DNA from: Fasciola hepatica
Lineage: Eukaryota > Platyhelminthes > Trematoda > Plagiorchiida > Fasciolidae
Reading direction: 5' to 3'
NCBI GenBank assembly: GCA_948099385.1
Contig: CANUEZ040000020.1
Span: 2,574,501 to 2,638,500, forward strand
DNA: 64,000 bases
How positions within the stretch are numbered: position 1 is the first letter of the stretch; each line of letters opens with the position of its first letter. Position numbers and translations under genes: made by a program. Under the pieces are notes generated by a model. The model did not search any database. It was given only the letters and a program-made list of their open reading frames with translations, and was not told where the DNA came from. Positions 46,757 through 58,261 of this stretch are shown one piece after another.

Positions 46757-47680
46757 TTATGGTTTGGTCTGGCATCCAAAACGAATAGGCCTGGGAGACT
46801 TTATGGGTTACCAAAGACCCATAAACCAAACAGACCTATTCGCCTGATTGGAGACTACACACCATGTGGAAACTACAGGTTAACAAATATCTCAGTTCTC
46901 TGTTAAAACCGTATCAAAAATGGTGGTAAGTCACATTGATGACGCTTTCGAGTTGGTCCGTAATGTAATAAAACATTGAACTAACGAGTGATGCCGTTGC
47001 AGTGAGCTTTGATGTAATCTCGTTATATACAAGTATCCCCATTAAAGACAGCCTAGATTATTTATATTTCTTATTGACCTCTGATGCTTCCTTAGAAACC
47101 CGGTGTCCACTATCACCTTCTGAAATTATTACTGGTTTAGATCTCTGTCATACTTCAACTTACTTCACCTTCAAACAAGAGCTATACAGACAAACCGATG
47201 GTGAGGCCATGAGACCTTCTGTCTCCCAGTTGCTGACACTCTTTTTCTACATTCAATCGAATCCAAAGCCTTAACTGCTTCCAAAACTCCCCCACGTTTA
47301 TATGTGAAATATATGTTGACGAAAGTTTTGTAGTTATCAATTCCAAAAAAAGGATGAATTCCTTCAATGCCTTAATGAGCAATGCAACTCTAGTAACTCT
47401 ACGATTGAGACAGAAAATACTGACAGAGTATTAAGTTTTCTAGACTGCCGTCTGAAAGTGAATGACTCCCAAAAAATCACCACCGGTATTCATCGAGAAC
47501 CAACATACTCGGATAAATATTTACATTTCGATTCAGCTCACCCTAATTGCGTAAAACGAACGCCTATCTCGTCGTTAGCTAACAGAGTTGAAAAACTCTG
47601 TAATGAGGATATCAATCGTGAAGAACAAATGAGACGCTCAAGCCAAGTCCTTCGCGACAGTCACTACCCGCGTCACACGC
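46735..47680 (+). pseudogene. Penelope-like reverse transcriptase fragment
   Basis: The frames read ASKTNRPGRLYGLPKTHKPN (the PLE-specific YGLPKxHK block) near 46,765, SHIDDAFELVRNVIK near 46,930, then VSFDVISLYTSIPIKDSL near 47,005. TYFTFKQELYRQTDGEAM follows near 47,160, YVDESFVVINSKK near 47,312 (catalytic YVDD changed to YVDE), and LSFLDCRLKVNDSQKITTGI near 47,430. At least three frameshifts occur. The last part (from 47,404) runs open into the LINE RT. Confidence 0.75.
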
Positions 47681-48858
47681 ACCGCCGACCAACAATAATG
47701 ATTTTCTTAGACCTGAAAGGCGCCTTCGATTCAGTTGATCGAACATCGCTTTTCAGTACTCTTCATCGAAAAGGTATGCCCCAGAAGTTCGTGAACCTAA
47801 TGAGATCATTGTATTCTCATACTTCTGGCCGCGTAAGGGTTTACGGTGAACTATCCGGTCGGTTCGAAACGACCAGTGGTGTTCGGCAGGGATGCCCTTT
47901 GTCTCCATTCCTTTTTAACTTCGTCATGGACGAAATAATGGAGAGTGCGCTGCAAAATCTTCAGGATGTAGGCGTCGAACTAGGAGATAGTGAAAAGCTA
48001 TGTGACCTGGATTACGCAGACGACGTTGTCTGCTTGTTCGAATCCACGGAACATGCTCAGCGTGCACTAGATAATCTCGCAAGAGCTGTAGCTCCATTCG
48101 GTATGCGTATTGCACCTTCAAAGTGCAAGATGATGTTACAAGACTGGACGTCAACGATTCCGAGCTTGATGCTCGACGGGGAGGTGCTGGCAGTTGTCGA
48201 TCACTTCACCTACCTCGGTAGCTGCGTGACGACAGATGGTAGCACAGTAGTAGAGGTGAGCAAGCGGATATCCAAGGCTCGAGCGGCGTACGCTGGACTG
48301 AAACACTTGTGGCGCCGATCCGATATTTCACTGAAGTTGAAAGGTCGGGTGTACTGTGCCGCAGTGCGTTCAGTTTTGTTGTATGGTTGCGAAACTTGGA
48401 GTCTGCGTGCAGAAGATATTCGTCGTCTTGAGGTTTTCGACCATCGATGTTTACGTAGTATCGCTAGGATTGGGTGGAATAGCCGAGTAAGCAACGATGA
48501 GGTAAGAAAGCGAGTATTGGGTACTAATTCAGAGAACGTTTTGTCACAGCGTATCCAACTTAGTAGACTTCGTTGGTTGGGACACGTGTTACGTATGGCA
48601 AACACACGTCTACCGTACCGTGTCCTATTCTCCGCCCCTCCTAGGGAGTGGAAGAGACCACGTGGAGGTCAACAGATGACGTGGCAGCGAGGAATGAGGA
48701 GATGTACAGCAGACTTAGGAAAAGTAGGTGCTTCACGTCTTCGTGGTTGGGGTCCAAAAGATCCGTCCACCAGTTGGCTGGAGACACTGAAGGATATGGC
48801 TGCGAACCGCGAACAGTGGAGATCGTGTTGTCACTTTCTATCGAATCAGAATGTTTGA
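47458..48858 (+). CDS. 466-codon chimeric ORF: PLE RT tail fused to LINE RT
   Basis: Residues 1 to about 72 are the end of the PLE RT (IHREPTYSDKYLHFDSAHP, VEKLCNEDI, VLRDSHYPRH). From about residue 76 the frame is a LINE RT: IFLDLKGAFDSVDRT (motif A), TSGVRQGCPLSPFLFNFVMD, LDYADDVVCLFE (YADD at residues 186-189, codons 48,013-48,024), then RVYCAAVRSVLLYGCETW and RLRWLGHVLRM near 376. The join near 47,675-47,690 is in frame. It is the least decayed RT in the window, but it lacks the LINE endonuclease and RT fingers, so activity is unlikely. Confidence 0.75.
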   Translation: MNDSQKITTGIHREPTYSDKYLHFDSAHPNCVKRTPISSLANRVEKLCNEDINREEQMRRSSQVLRDSHYPRHTHRRPTIMIFLDLKGAFDSVDRTSLFSTLHRKGMPQKFVNLMRSLYSHTSGRVRVYGELSGRFETTSGVRQGCPLSPFLFNFVMDEIMESALQNLQDVGVELGDSEKLCDLDYADDVVCLFESTEHAQRALDNLARAVAPFGMRIAPSKCKMMLQDWTSTIPSLMLDGEVLAVVDHFTYLGSCVTTDGSTVVEVSKRISKARAAYAGLKHLWRRSDISLKLKGRVYCAAVRSVLLYGCETWSLRAEDIRRLEVFDHRCLRSIARIGWNSRVSNDEVRKRVLGTNSENVLSQRIQLSRLRWLGHVLRMANTRLPYRVLFSAPPREWKRPRGGQQMTWQRGMRRCTADLGKVGASRLRGWGPKDPSTSWLETLKDMAANREQWRSCCHFLSNQNV

Positions 48859-49070
48859 TCGGTGTACGTTTGTACAGTTAGACTGTGTATTCCGTGTGTT
48901 GGCTACTAGGGCATTCTTTTCTTTTCCCACCCATATAGGTCCACTCCCTGTCCATCTTGTATATTCATACTTTTTAATTCAACGTGCAACATGGTGAGAA
49001 AGGCAGTGGTCAGTGGGGCTTGCCCTACTGTTTAACGCTGTACGATGATGATGATGATGATGATGAAGCA
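47685..49070 (+). mobile_element. LINE family C, 5'-truncated, (ATG)n tail
   Basis: The element begins in RT motif A and continues through the C-terminal region to the stop at 48,858. Its 3' UTR (aacatggtgagaaaggcagt, ttaacgctgtacg) ends in a (ATG)7-type repeat at 49,044-49,066. The same UTR and repeat end the minus copy at 55,822. A 5'-truncated insertion into the PLE explains the chimera. Endings in short tandem repeats are usual for RTE-type LINEs. Confidence 0.75.
49044..49066 (+). repeat. (GAT)n tract at LINE C 3' end
   Basis: About seven GAT units follow the conserved tacag/tacgat end of the UTR. The counterpart (ATC)n tract is at 55,826-55,847. Confidence 0.9.
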
Positions 49071-49295
49071 TGTAGGCTTTTTCCTTTCGCCTCCTCAGGG
49101 ACTTTAACGGTGCAGAAGCTCTCCTGCCGCAATTAGAAGAAAAACCATTCCCATGGGACAACCCAGTCGAGTAATGCATTCAGTGTAATTATAAATAGCT
49201 TCGGGAGGTGAAGGGAACATTCAAACAAGATCCACGAAAACACAGTGCATCTCATATCGAATTTCACTTGTGAGTTGAACTTTGACCGGTTCATT

Positions 49296-50095
49296 TCATT
49301 CAACTAATAACCTCACACGTGTGCTCCGGTTTTGGTTGCCACCTCGCAGCATCGTTGAGTCAAGGGCAGAAAAAATAATGGAAGCGTAGAGTGAGACAGA
49401 GCCGAAAACAAAGTAATGAACGGAAATCATGAGGAAAAAGAGATCGACTGCAACTAAGCCACTGACTGTTACAGCTAGCCCTATCACCTAATGTTTTCAG
49501 CTATTTAGTAGGCGAGTATCGCGGACCCCAACCCGGAAGTCTCACAAGTCCTACTTGTCAAAGTTCTCTGGTCAAGGTTTGATGTGCTTGTTCCGTGTTA
49601 TTTACTGACCACCTCGACCTACTTTCCAACCAACAACTGCTTCAGAGAACAGAGTACGCCGAGGAAGTCTATCTATGGGCATGTTTAACACATGTCCCAG
49701 CCATCTTAACCTGTTTAGATTCACTACTTAATCCGAAAACTGATCTCTGGTTCCCAACACTCCACGTCTTATTTCAGCATTGCTGATACGGTGTTCCAGC
49801 TATATTCGAACAGTGCTACGGAAACATCGATGCTCTAACACCAACAGTCTTAGCCCGTCTATTATCCTTAAGGACCGTTGCATTGTACACTGGACCCTGA
49901 ACAGACAGTTGGATGTCGCGCCGGCACCACAGATGGCTCAGACTGACAGAACTCAGTCGATTATTTTGTATGGGTAATGGCACCTCATCCACTATCTGAT
50001 CACCTTGCGCTGTGTAACTGCCCAGGTGACATAACCTATCTACTTCAGCTAGAGCTTCGCCTCCCAAAGTCCTTCAGCAACATTATTCAGGAAGT
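49296..50095 (-). mobile_element. LINE family A 3' fragment
   Basis: The minus strand reads EALAEVDRLCHLGSYTAQGD near 50,055, VSLSHLWCRRDIQLSVQGP near 49,940 and decayed C-terminal blocks, then the family 3' tail (gctgcgaggtggcaaccaaa) ending near 49,310. It sits in intron 14, just left of exon 15. Confidence 0.68.
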
Positions 50096-50264
50096 CCCAG
50101 ATTGTCACTGTGGTTTGTAATTCATCTGCTTTCTGCATTGTATTCTCGCTTAATTTTAGTCACTTTTGAAAGCACCAGTGTTTTTATACATTTGCGAAAA
50201 TGGATGACAATGTATCAACTAACTGTTTCTTCAAATGCTGGATTGGTGTGTTCCTTTTATTTAG

Positions 50265-50546
50265 TCGGCCGATTTGGTTTCTTCTATGAGGTTACCTACG
50301 TGCGTCCAACCGGCCACATTATTGCCTTCAGTATGGCCGTATAAATTCTTTGGGTCGTGTTTGGAAAGCAAGTCTAGCGGACGCCTCTGGGCAGCAATGT
50401 GCGGCAGACATCTACTCGAACTGTCCGCTTTCGACAGTCAGCGGCGTCGCGATAGCAGTGATCGGGGCAGCCTTGCACTGCTCTATGTCTATCCGTCGGA
50501 TTCACAAATCACCACTCTGGTCTCGACTTTTTACGAGGAAGAAGTC
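50265..50546 (+). CDS. host gene exon 15: propeller continuation
   Basis: This exon has 282 nt, phase 0 to 0, acceptor ccttttatttag|TCG and donor gaagtc|gtaaga. It encodes MRLPTCVQPATLLPSVW, GRLWAAMCGRHLLELSAF and GSLALLYVYPSDSQITTL, then VSTFYEEEV. The LLYVYPSDS and TLVSTFYEEE pattern is a WD/propeller blade that runs straight into exon 16. The 8-kb intron before it is filled with PLE and LINE copies. Confidence 0.66.
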
Positions 50547-51650
50547 GTAAGAAAATTTTTTTGGTTCGTCGCATCTGCTTAATAGAGTAGCAAACCATGT
50601 TTCTGTGAATATTTCACAGAAGCCAACCTCAAAATGTTTTGTGATAACCTAGGTATTTCAGATTGCTGTGTTAGTAAAATGTGGCCAATTTTGAGACACG
50701 AACATGTGATCCGTCTTCTCTGTGTTTTGCTAGCTTAGTTAAAAGGATGCAGTCTTGAATGTTTGTATTATAAGGCTCAAATAAGAGACGAAAGCAATCC
50801 AGATTTACTTCCTTGTTCAACTACTTAAGTTCCTTGGCTACACCCTTGTAGCACACTACCGGGATGAACCATCCGGAAAGTTTCCGAAATTCGACGGATG
50901 AAATATTCAATACTGAAAAAGATATTTGAACAGTAGCTGATAAGTATGCGGGGATTATTACTTGCGACTAGCTGGAGGAAGTAATAAGGAGGAAGATGGA
51001 TGAAAACAGTTTGCAGGAGTGTGGTCTATCGTTGAGCGGTTTAGACGACCCGGTCTGATTCGACAACGAGTTATTGGCTGGCCCTAAAAAACTTGTAGGT
51101 TTTTAGTAATTCCCGAGAAATCGCGGGAAATTTTTTCCGAAGATTACCGGAGACGATGGTATGCGGGGCACTAATTAAGGCTTATATTCGTATATGCAGT
51201 CGGCAAGGTCAATAGATGTGCCGTGATAATCGCGTAGACCTTTTTATGCTGTACAAACTCTGTGTGAATTGAGCGTTAAATGCTTGTTCATGGAGTACAT
51301 TCTTGTTTCCTAATATACAACTTACTACTACACCTTATTTCGTCCTCCGCCTGTCATTCATCTATACGAACATTTTAGTAAGAGATTATGACCAAGCTCC
51401 AATAATTAGCAGTTAAGCGTGTCTTTTTTCCTGAATATGTCTGTAGTTAGTTGAAAGAAACCAGTATACGTTTCATGGAATGAAAAGGACTCGAACGTTT
51501 GTGATTGGGGAAGCAAGGTCCCAGAAACACCATGTTTATGGTACTGCTAGTACTTACCCTAAATGAAAAGTGTAATCAGCTAAAAATATGCTGTTCTCAG
51601 TCAGTGCCAGTCGAATGAAATTATTCTAGTCTACCTGCTTTTCGTTTTAG
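50547..51650. other. intron 15, no feature seen
   Basis: AT-rich sequence without recognised elements, ending in ttttcgttttag. Confidence 0.5.
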
Positions 51651-51719
51651 GTGATTGTTGGAACTGACAAGGGACAAGTACACTTCATTCCAGTGACAAG
51701 TGACTTTTACGTGTGCCAG
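51651..51719 (+). CDS. host gene exon 16: propeller strand into zinc finger
   Basis: This is a 69-nt exon, phase 0 to 0, acceptor ttcgttttag|GTG and donor gccag|gtatgt. It encodes VIVGTDKGQVHFIPV (a WD-like strand pair: hIVGTDxGxhxFIP) and then TSDFYVCQ, whose Cys is the first ligand of the C2H2 finger completed in exon 17. Confidence 0.66.
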
Positions 51720-54508
51720 GTATGTACCGTTGGTGATGTGTGTGATACCACAGTGAATAGTTTTCAAAACGTGAAAAATGACAGGAAAGAACTAAGTCAG
51801 ACAACTGGAAATCGTTTCAGTCTAATAGTACCGACTTTGACGGCTTTCACAGTGCAAAGTCACGAGTTGTGTTACATCCCATGGGTGATTAAATGTACAC
51901 AATGCACATCGTTTGTCTTTCATACTTGGTTCGACTGTCATCAGCTTTTAAACTCCAAGGGGTATATAGTGACGGGTTTTCACTCTCATGTGGATATTGT
52001 AGATATGCCTAAATGGCATTGTTTGACGCAACTATGAATTGTGAATAAATCCTACCAAGCGCAACCTTTGTGTCTGTGTACTCGTGATACTTTAACAACT
52101 GATAGATTTACTCAGCTTATTCTTTGATGCTCGAAACACACGAATCTAGAGGACTTCTTTATTCTTAAAAGTTAATTCATCTCAACTTTGGTATCTTAGT
52201 ACATAGCGATGACGAATTACTGCACAAAACAATTGATATCTGGATTTGAAATCAATGAATAATGTCGGTGCGTCTGATGGTTTTCTTCCTATTTTCCTCA
52301 ATCGTTCATTTTTACATCCATGCGGCCCTCCGCATTGTTGTCAATATTGATGACCTAGCTTTCTCAGTGTTATAATGTCGTAGCAAACACTTAAGCTCAC
52401 CTAGTCCGTCAAAACCTTTTTGACTTCAGTTGACCATGCTTTTGAAAGTTCGTCGGCAGAATCTATGCCCGTTGAAACTGAGTGAGACCAGTGATGTTTA
52501 GCAAGCTATTGAAACGTCATTTACTCGGCATGCCTTTACTCACTTATATTGGACTCTTCGATGTCAAAAATGTAAGTGGATTTCTCATTCCATGGGATTC
52601 AGGCTCTTCATGCCAACCAATACATTCTGTGAATATAGTAGAAGTCCTTATCTTCTTATTAGTGTTGTTTATCACCAACAGGGTCACCTTTTTCCATGCT
52701 GGAGGAATCTAATAGTGTAACGAGAAGGTGATTTTGAGAAAACATAACTATATTCACTGATCAAGACGGTGGAGAGCGAACTGATGTTTCCCATAAATCC
52801 TATTCGTGCTCTTACAATTCATATGCTCTCGAGTCAAGACCACAAGCCACAGATCGCCGACCCAAACCCCGAAAACCCACCATCGATTATCACGCGTGAC
52901 TTTGGCAGCTTACCTTTCCCAAACCACACACACAATGGAGATCTTTTCTCCCCATGTCCCTCCCTCAATTTAAAATGCTACCACAAGTAAAGCAAATTCA
53001 TGTATACCCTTCATTTTTATCCGAAAAAGGTTTATTTTCATCAGCTACATGCTCTGGCAGTGGTAATAAAAATTTGACTAAAGAAATGACAATAAGTAAA
53101 TCAGTACGCCGTGTTCGTTAATGAAGAACCAGATGGAGAATAGACAATCGCGATTAGATGTGATTTTCTCCTTATTCGTTCACAAGGCGTTCTTTAGAAA
53201 CCAGCAGCCTAGCTAGAGGTGGAATATCCGAGTTATAAGACGTTGTCGTTCGGGAATATATCAGTTCAAATTTACTGGAAGAAATACTGCCCACAGGGAG
53301 ATGAGTACAGCGGATGTGTCATCAGGAAATATAGTACTGCACAATCATTCCTGTGCATGAAAATGGATTTTTTCAGCTCGAAATTTAATAATTCAGAGTA
53401 GGATATGCTACTGCACCTAAAATGCATTTAAGGGTGCGTTTGACCGAAACAAAGTCTTTGACAAGCAAACTAGGGGAGAAGTATAATCAGTGACGACACA
53501 TAAGAATAAATAAACTCAGGAACTATGTGAGTAGAGAAACGTAGAGACGTAAGATGTTATCCTTCTTACCCTTAAATAAGTATACAGCATATGATAGATC
53601 TGATGACGTAAGTACGCCAAGCTATTTATAACCTTTACGCCTGCCAACGGTCAAAGCATTCCACTGCCAGCTCATCCATATGAATTGTAAGATCACATAA
53701 GATTCATTGAGTACAATTGTTCGCTCTTCAGCGTCTTGATCTTAATGTGAACATGACCATGAGACTGACTGTTCAGACTGCATTTATTGATACAGACATT
53801 TCCAAATGGCAATTCCCCTGTGCGGCTGTTTAAATAGATCTGATTTTTCATGCCCCCACACCTCATCAAGGTCAATGATCCTCCTGTTAATTGTGCATTT
53901 CGGATTCCGTCTGGTCATGTGCCTGTGGGAATTGACCTTTTCTTATGCGCACTATTCCTGCCATGTTGGCTGGACTTTCCCTGTTGACGTCTTAATCTAG
54001 AGCTCTTATCTCGGGTTATATTGTTGCTTGCCGGGGTTTTAATGAGATCCACTTGTTTGTCGGTAGAATCTATTTTGTCTGTCACAAGCGGCTTTCCAGT
54101 TTATAACCTCGTCTTCTTCTACTTACGGCTACTGGTTGATTGGAGTGATTGGCTCCATGACTGCCCATTTCTGTTGCCCCAGGAGTCTCCACTACAGTAA
54201 GACTATGATGATAAATGCGTCAATTGTCACGTTTCTTGCTTCATTGAATGATGCATATATGCATAACGCGAAAATTATAATTTCCGCCACTTAGTGAACT
54301 GAAATGCCGTGGTCTATAGTGGATTCTGCTCGTCCCTTCTGTAATTTCAACTCCATGGTTAATACAGTAAATCACCTGTACTTATCAAATCTACGATTTT
54401 CGTTCCATTAGCCGGAAACGAAGCGGTGCGAACTTATTTGTTCATCTTCAAAAAGTCACCTTTTTAATGAGGACACCACAAAATCATTCTGCACTGTTCT
54501 GCTTACAG
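51720..54508. other. intron 16, no feature seen
   Basis: Reading through the donor gives a longer frame to 52,037, but this is probably intron. No repeats or mobile elements recognised. Confidence 0.5.
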
Positions 54509-54676
54509 GTGCCCGATTGTGTGCTGGGTTTTTGCTGCAAAGAGGATTTGGTTTTCCATATCGTGCGTGACCATTACTATGCAGATTGCCCCACCACAGT
54601 CGGAGAAGTTGCCGTTTGCCCTTGGCCCAGTTGCGACCAAGTCATTAAAAATGTACAAGAAAGAATGAATTATGTG
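54509..54676 (+). CDS. host gene exon 17: C2H2 zinc finger
   Basis: This exon has 168 nt, phase 0 to 0, acceptor ctgcttacag|GTG and donor tatgtg|gtaagt. With the end of exon 16 the protein reads CQVPDC, 12 residues, HIVRDH: C-x4-C-x12-H-x4-H, a Gli-like C2H2 finger. A second knuckle starts at VCPWPSCDQVIKN (C-x4-C with the W typical of that class); its histidines would be in the next exon, not found. A finger following a propeller suggests nucleic-acid or protein binding, but I do not know a family with this layout. Confidence 0.72.
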
Positions 54677-55821
54677 GTAAGTAACTCACCTATTGTATTG
54701 AGGCATGAGAACATTTACCACTTAGCAACCCTCTCACGACACTAACGTTTGCGGGTTCGAGTGAGCGGAAGCGTTTTTTGTTTTCAAATATCGCAGTCTA
54801 TTGAATTGATTGCTCATTGAAGTGAGATTTTTGTTCGCTATGTCAATCAAAACGATAGTCGTTCATGGCGGATTGAAAGCTCTCAAAGAATTGAAGTGTT
54901 CGAGACTACCGTGAAATCACAGTCAAGGTATTTTACGAAATACATTGCATTGCAAGGAATTTTTTGATGCTGCAGACGTTTAATAACTTGGACGGTTTAC
55001 GGGGAGTTTGGTATACTCGTCCTTCATTCTTTCGCCGCCCCGCCCCACCCCGTCCCACACAGGCTTGACAACAAGTTCACTCTAAGAATGTTTATCACCT
55101 TTTGTTCCACTGGTAATCCTCAACTATATCCAGTAAACTTGCAAACGAATCTCGTTACTGTATTGAAAGACTGGCAGTAAATTTCCACTCGTTTTGTTTC
55201 TTAGCAAAGAAAATAGCATTCATCATTTCACTGAATGAAAATCTATTTCATGTACGATGCTAGGTTGTGGTACTTGGAGATTATGGAAGGGAAACGACTG
55301 TAGTCGTTTCAGTAATTTGACCAAAGATTTGTCTTACAAAAACGGATCAATTGAAGACGAAAACATCCAGTATAGGCGGAACCAACATTCACTGTGAGGC
55401 ATAAGACCTTTGCTGGAATTATGTAAAGATTTTTTATGAAACGCACAAGTTGTAGCGTGTTTTCAGTGTTCTCTCTTACTCGCCTCCAGTCGACTGACGT
55501 CCCTATAGGTAATCGTAATTCTGATCCGCTTGTGTTGTTATCATTCCAATAAAATGAAAAAAATTCTTATTTGTCGAATAAACAGCCCACTAACGTGAAG
55601 CTTTTAGGTTAAAATAAAATAGACGTGCTTCTCCTTAAAATCTAGTCATTGTTGCATTCCAGAAATCTATAATTTCCACCGACAAAAAGGTGTTATCCTC
55701 CTACAAATTTTCTGTTGAATGGGGTTAGTGTGAAGGTGTAAGATTTGTTGCTATCTGTTTTACTGATGGCGGTGGGACATCCTCTCGCTGCTGCTGGATC
55801 TACTAATCTGTTTATTTATCA
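54677..55821. other. intron 17, first part
   Basis: No element recognised; a ccccgccccaccccgtccc tract lies near 55,035. Confidence 0.5.
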
Positions 55822-57205
55822 TGTTCATCATCATTATCATCATCGTACAGAGTTAAACAGCAGGGAAAAACCTACTGACCGCCGCCTTTCTCACCATGTT
55901 TCCCGTAAAAATAGAAAGAATGAATGTACAGGATGGACGAGGAGTGGACCTACAGGGATAGGAAAAGAAAAGAAAACCGTAGTAGCCAACACACAGAATA
56001 CAGTCTAACTGTACAAACAGGTTGATTATTCATTCTGATTTGACAGAAAGTGTTAACACGATGGCCACTGTTCACTGTTCGCTGCCATATCCTTCAGTGT
56101 CTCCAGCCAACTGGTTGTGGAATCTTTTGGACCCCAACCACGAAGACATGAGACACCTACTTTTCCTAAGTTCGCTGTACATTTTCTCATTCCCCTCTGT
56201 CACGTCATCTGTTGACCTCCTCGTGGCTTCTTCCACTCCTTGAGGGGAACGCAGAACAGGGCATGGTACGGTAGGCGTGTGCTCGTCGTATGCAAAACGA
56301 ACCGCAACCAACGAAGTCTACTAATCGAGATACACTGTGATAGAACATTCTCTGAACTAGTATCAAATGCTGGATTTCTGACCTGAGCATTGTTTACTCG
56401 GTCATTCCATCCAACCTTAACGATACTGCGCAAACACCGATGGTCGAAAACCTCAAGAAGACGAATATCTTCCGCACGCAGACCCTGGTTCACAACTACA
56501 CCACAAAACTGAGCGCACTGCAGCACAGTATACACGGCCTTTCCACTTCAGTGGATTATCAGGTCGGCGCCACAAATTTGCTAACTTGTGCATTAAAGTC
56601 ACCAGTTGGCACTAAAATGTCAGAGCCTTTGCTCCCGTGAAAGTGAGTGGCGAGTTCATCATAGAACTCATCCTTCGGTGTGTCAGAGCTGCAGTCTGTT
56701 GGAACGTATGCCGAGATTACAAACGAGTTGCGCTTAACACAGCTATCCTTTCGAACGCCAATCGACTCCTGGAGTCTTACAGTACTTAACGATTATTAAT
56801 CAGTATCCGGTCTAAAAGGGCAGCCTTAGTCTTTTCAGTCAAGATTATCCCTAAACCACGTGGACCCGCAGCTCTAGTTGCTTCGTCTCCTGAATTTCGC
56901 AGTAAATACCTCGATGAGATACCAGGAACAGTTCATTGAATCTCACTGCTGGAATCCTGGATACGGGTTTCACTTGAGCAGCAGACATCAATCTTTAGAG
57001 AGTCTATTTTGAGTGCTAGTCAAGCCTGCTGACAGGCCTGCATAAGTGTATGCGCATTAAGTGAGGTGAAATTCAGAGGCTGACGAGGCTTGAGAAAATG
57101 TAAATCGCAAGATAGAGGGTTATTTACGACACTATCTGACAATGAACCATTAAGAATATAGGGCGTGTTATCAGTGGGAACAATACAGGCGGATGGAGGG
57201 GGCAA
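55822..57205 (-). mobile_element. LINE family C copy with RT deleted
   Basis: Minus strand: N-terminal leader (LKPRQPLNFTSLNAHTLMQ) near 57,110, endonuclease blocks DSLKIDVCCSSETRIQDSS near 56,990, VISAYVPTDCSSDTPKDEF near 56,720 and VPTGDFNAQV near 56,610. Then comes an abrupt jump to the C-terminal region (GLRAEDIRLLEVFDHRCLRS near 56,480, KPRGGQQMT near 56,210), and UTR with the (ATC)n end at 55,826. The RT between GDFN and the C-terminal block is missing. Confidence 0.74.
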
Positions 57206-57975
57206 AGAGAGGTGGTTGGGGAAGGAAGATAATGTTCATTTGCTAAACGAAAACTGTTTTTCATTTACAATTATTGTGTCACCACTGCCTGAGGTCATGA
57301 CTCTTCGTATGCCTTAACCAGCCCCTTCTGGGGACAACAAACACAATCAGAATCGCATCTCTAAATTGTATTGGGACCCAGCTGTTTATTCCAGTGCTTT
57401 GTGAACCATTTGTTAATTTATAGATTTTTCTCAATTACCAAGCCAAAAGATATGCTGTTCATGAATGTGGAAATACGTTAGACTAATTTCCAGTTATACA
57501 CTGCGACCATCGATTGCCTTCGAATTTTCATTTTCCGGCCTGCGTCTCACAGCTGTACCATCCCACAGATATCCGAGCATAAGTCAAATACAATGAGCAA
57601 GCGATATTATGAAAGTGCAAAACTGAATTGACAACCGTAGATGGTGAAATGTTATGTGCTGCCTTCGAAAGTTATCACTACTTCTTGACTAATTTAGGCC
57701 ACTGAGCTCACCGAATAACGAACTTTGCACTCACCGCTCCGGTCAAATATGTGCCATATTTCACGTTTTCATTGGAAGGTGGAATATCACAAGTTGAAAC
57801 AGCGTATTTCACTGCCATGTGGCACCAGGCATTTTTTGAAAGGTCAGTTCCATTCATCTTACGGAATCTATTATTATTCCAGAGTGGATTTAATCAGCTA
57901 GTACCTAGCGACGGTAGTGCACGCTGATGCTGCTGAGCTATGATCGGTTTTTCCGTTAAATTCTTTTTCTCATAG
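57206..57975. other. intron 17, last part
   Basis: No feature seen before the acceptor ctttttctcatag. Confidence 0.45.
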
Positions 57976-58127
57976 ATTTCATGGTAGACAAACTCGCCAC
58001 ACACCAAATTCCTCTAAAAATCTGCATGAAGCAGACGTCAGCAGAGTTTCCCATGTTATCTTGCAATTGTGAAATTATTGATCTGGAACATTTTAGTTTC
58101 TTTACAGTGTCCGAACTCAGAAGCCAG
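57976..58127 (+). CDS. host gene candidate exon 18
   Basis: The acceptor ttctcatag|AT (phase 1) and donor agccag|gtaaaa (phase 0) are good and the frame reads MVDKLATHQIPLKICMKQ, FPMLSCNCEIIDLEHFSFF, TVSELRSQ. Entry phase 1 does not follow exon 17 (exit phase 0), so at least one exon between them is missing or this exon starts elsewhere. It could belong to the same gene or a neighbour. Confidence 0.45.
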
Positions 58128-58261
58128 GTAAAAGCCACCTTCATAAGTAGGAAGGTCAATCATCTCATCTCATTCCCGAATAGTAAAATGATAGTGAATG
58201 TATAGTTTCTAGGCTAGAAAATGAATTTTTTACCTACTCCGGTGTTGCAATATCAGAGGGC

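Noticed and set aside
49044..49066. (GAT)n tract as an independent microsatellite
   Set aside because: The same unit ends the other LINE C copy at 55,826, so it is the element's own 3' tail.
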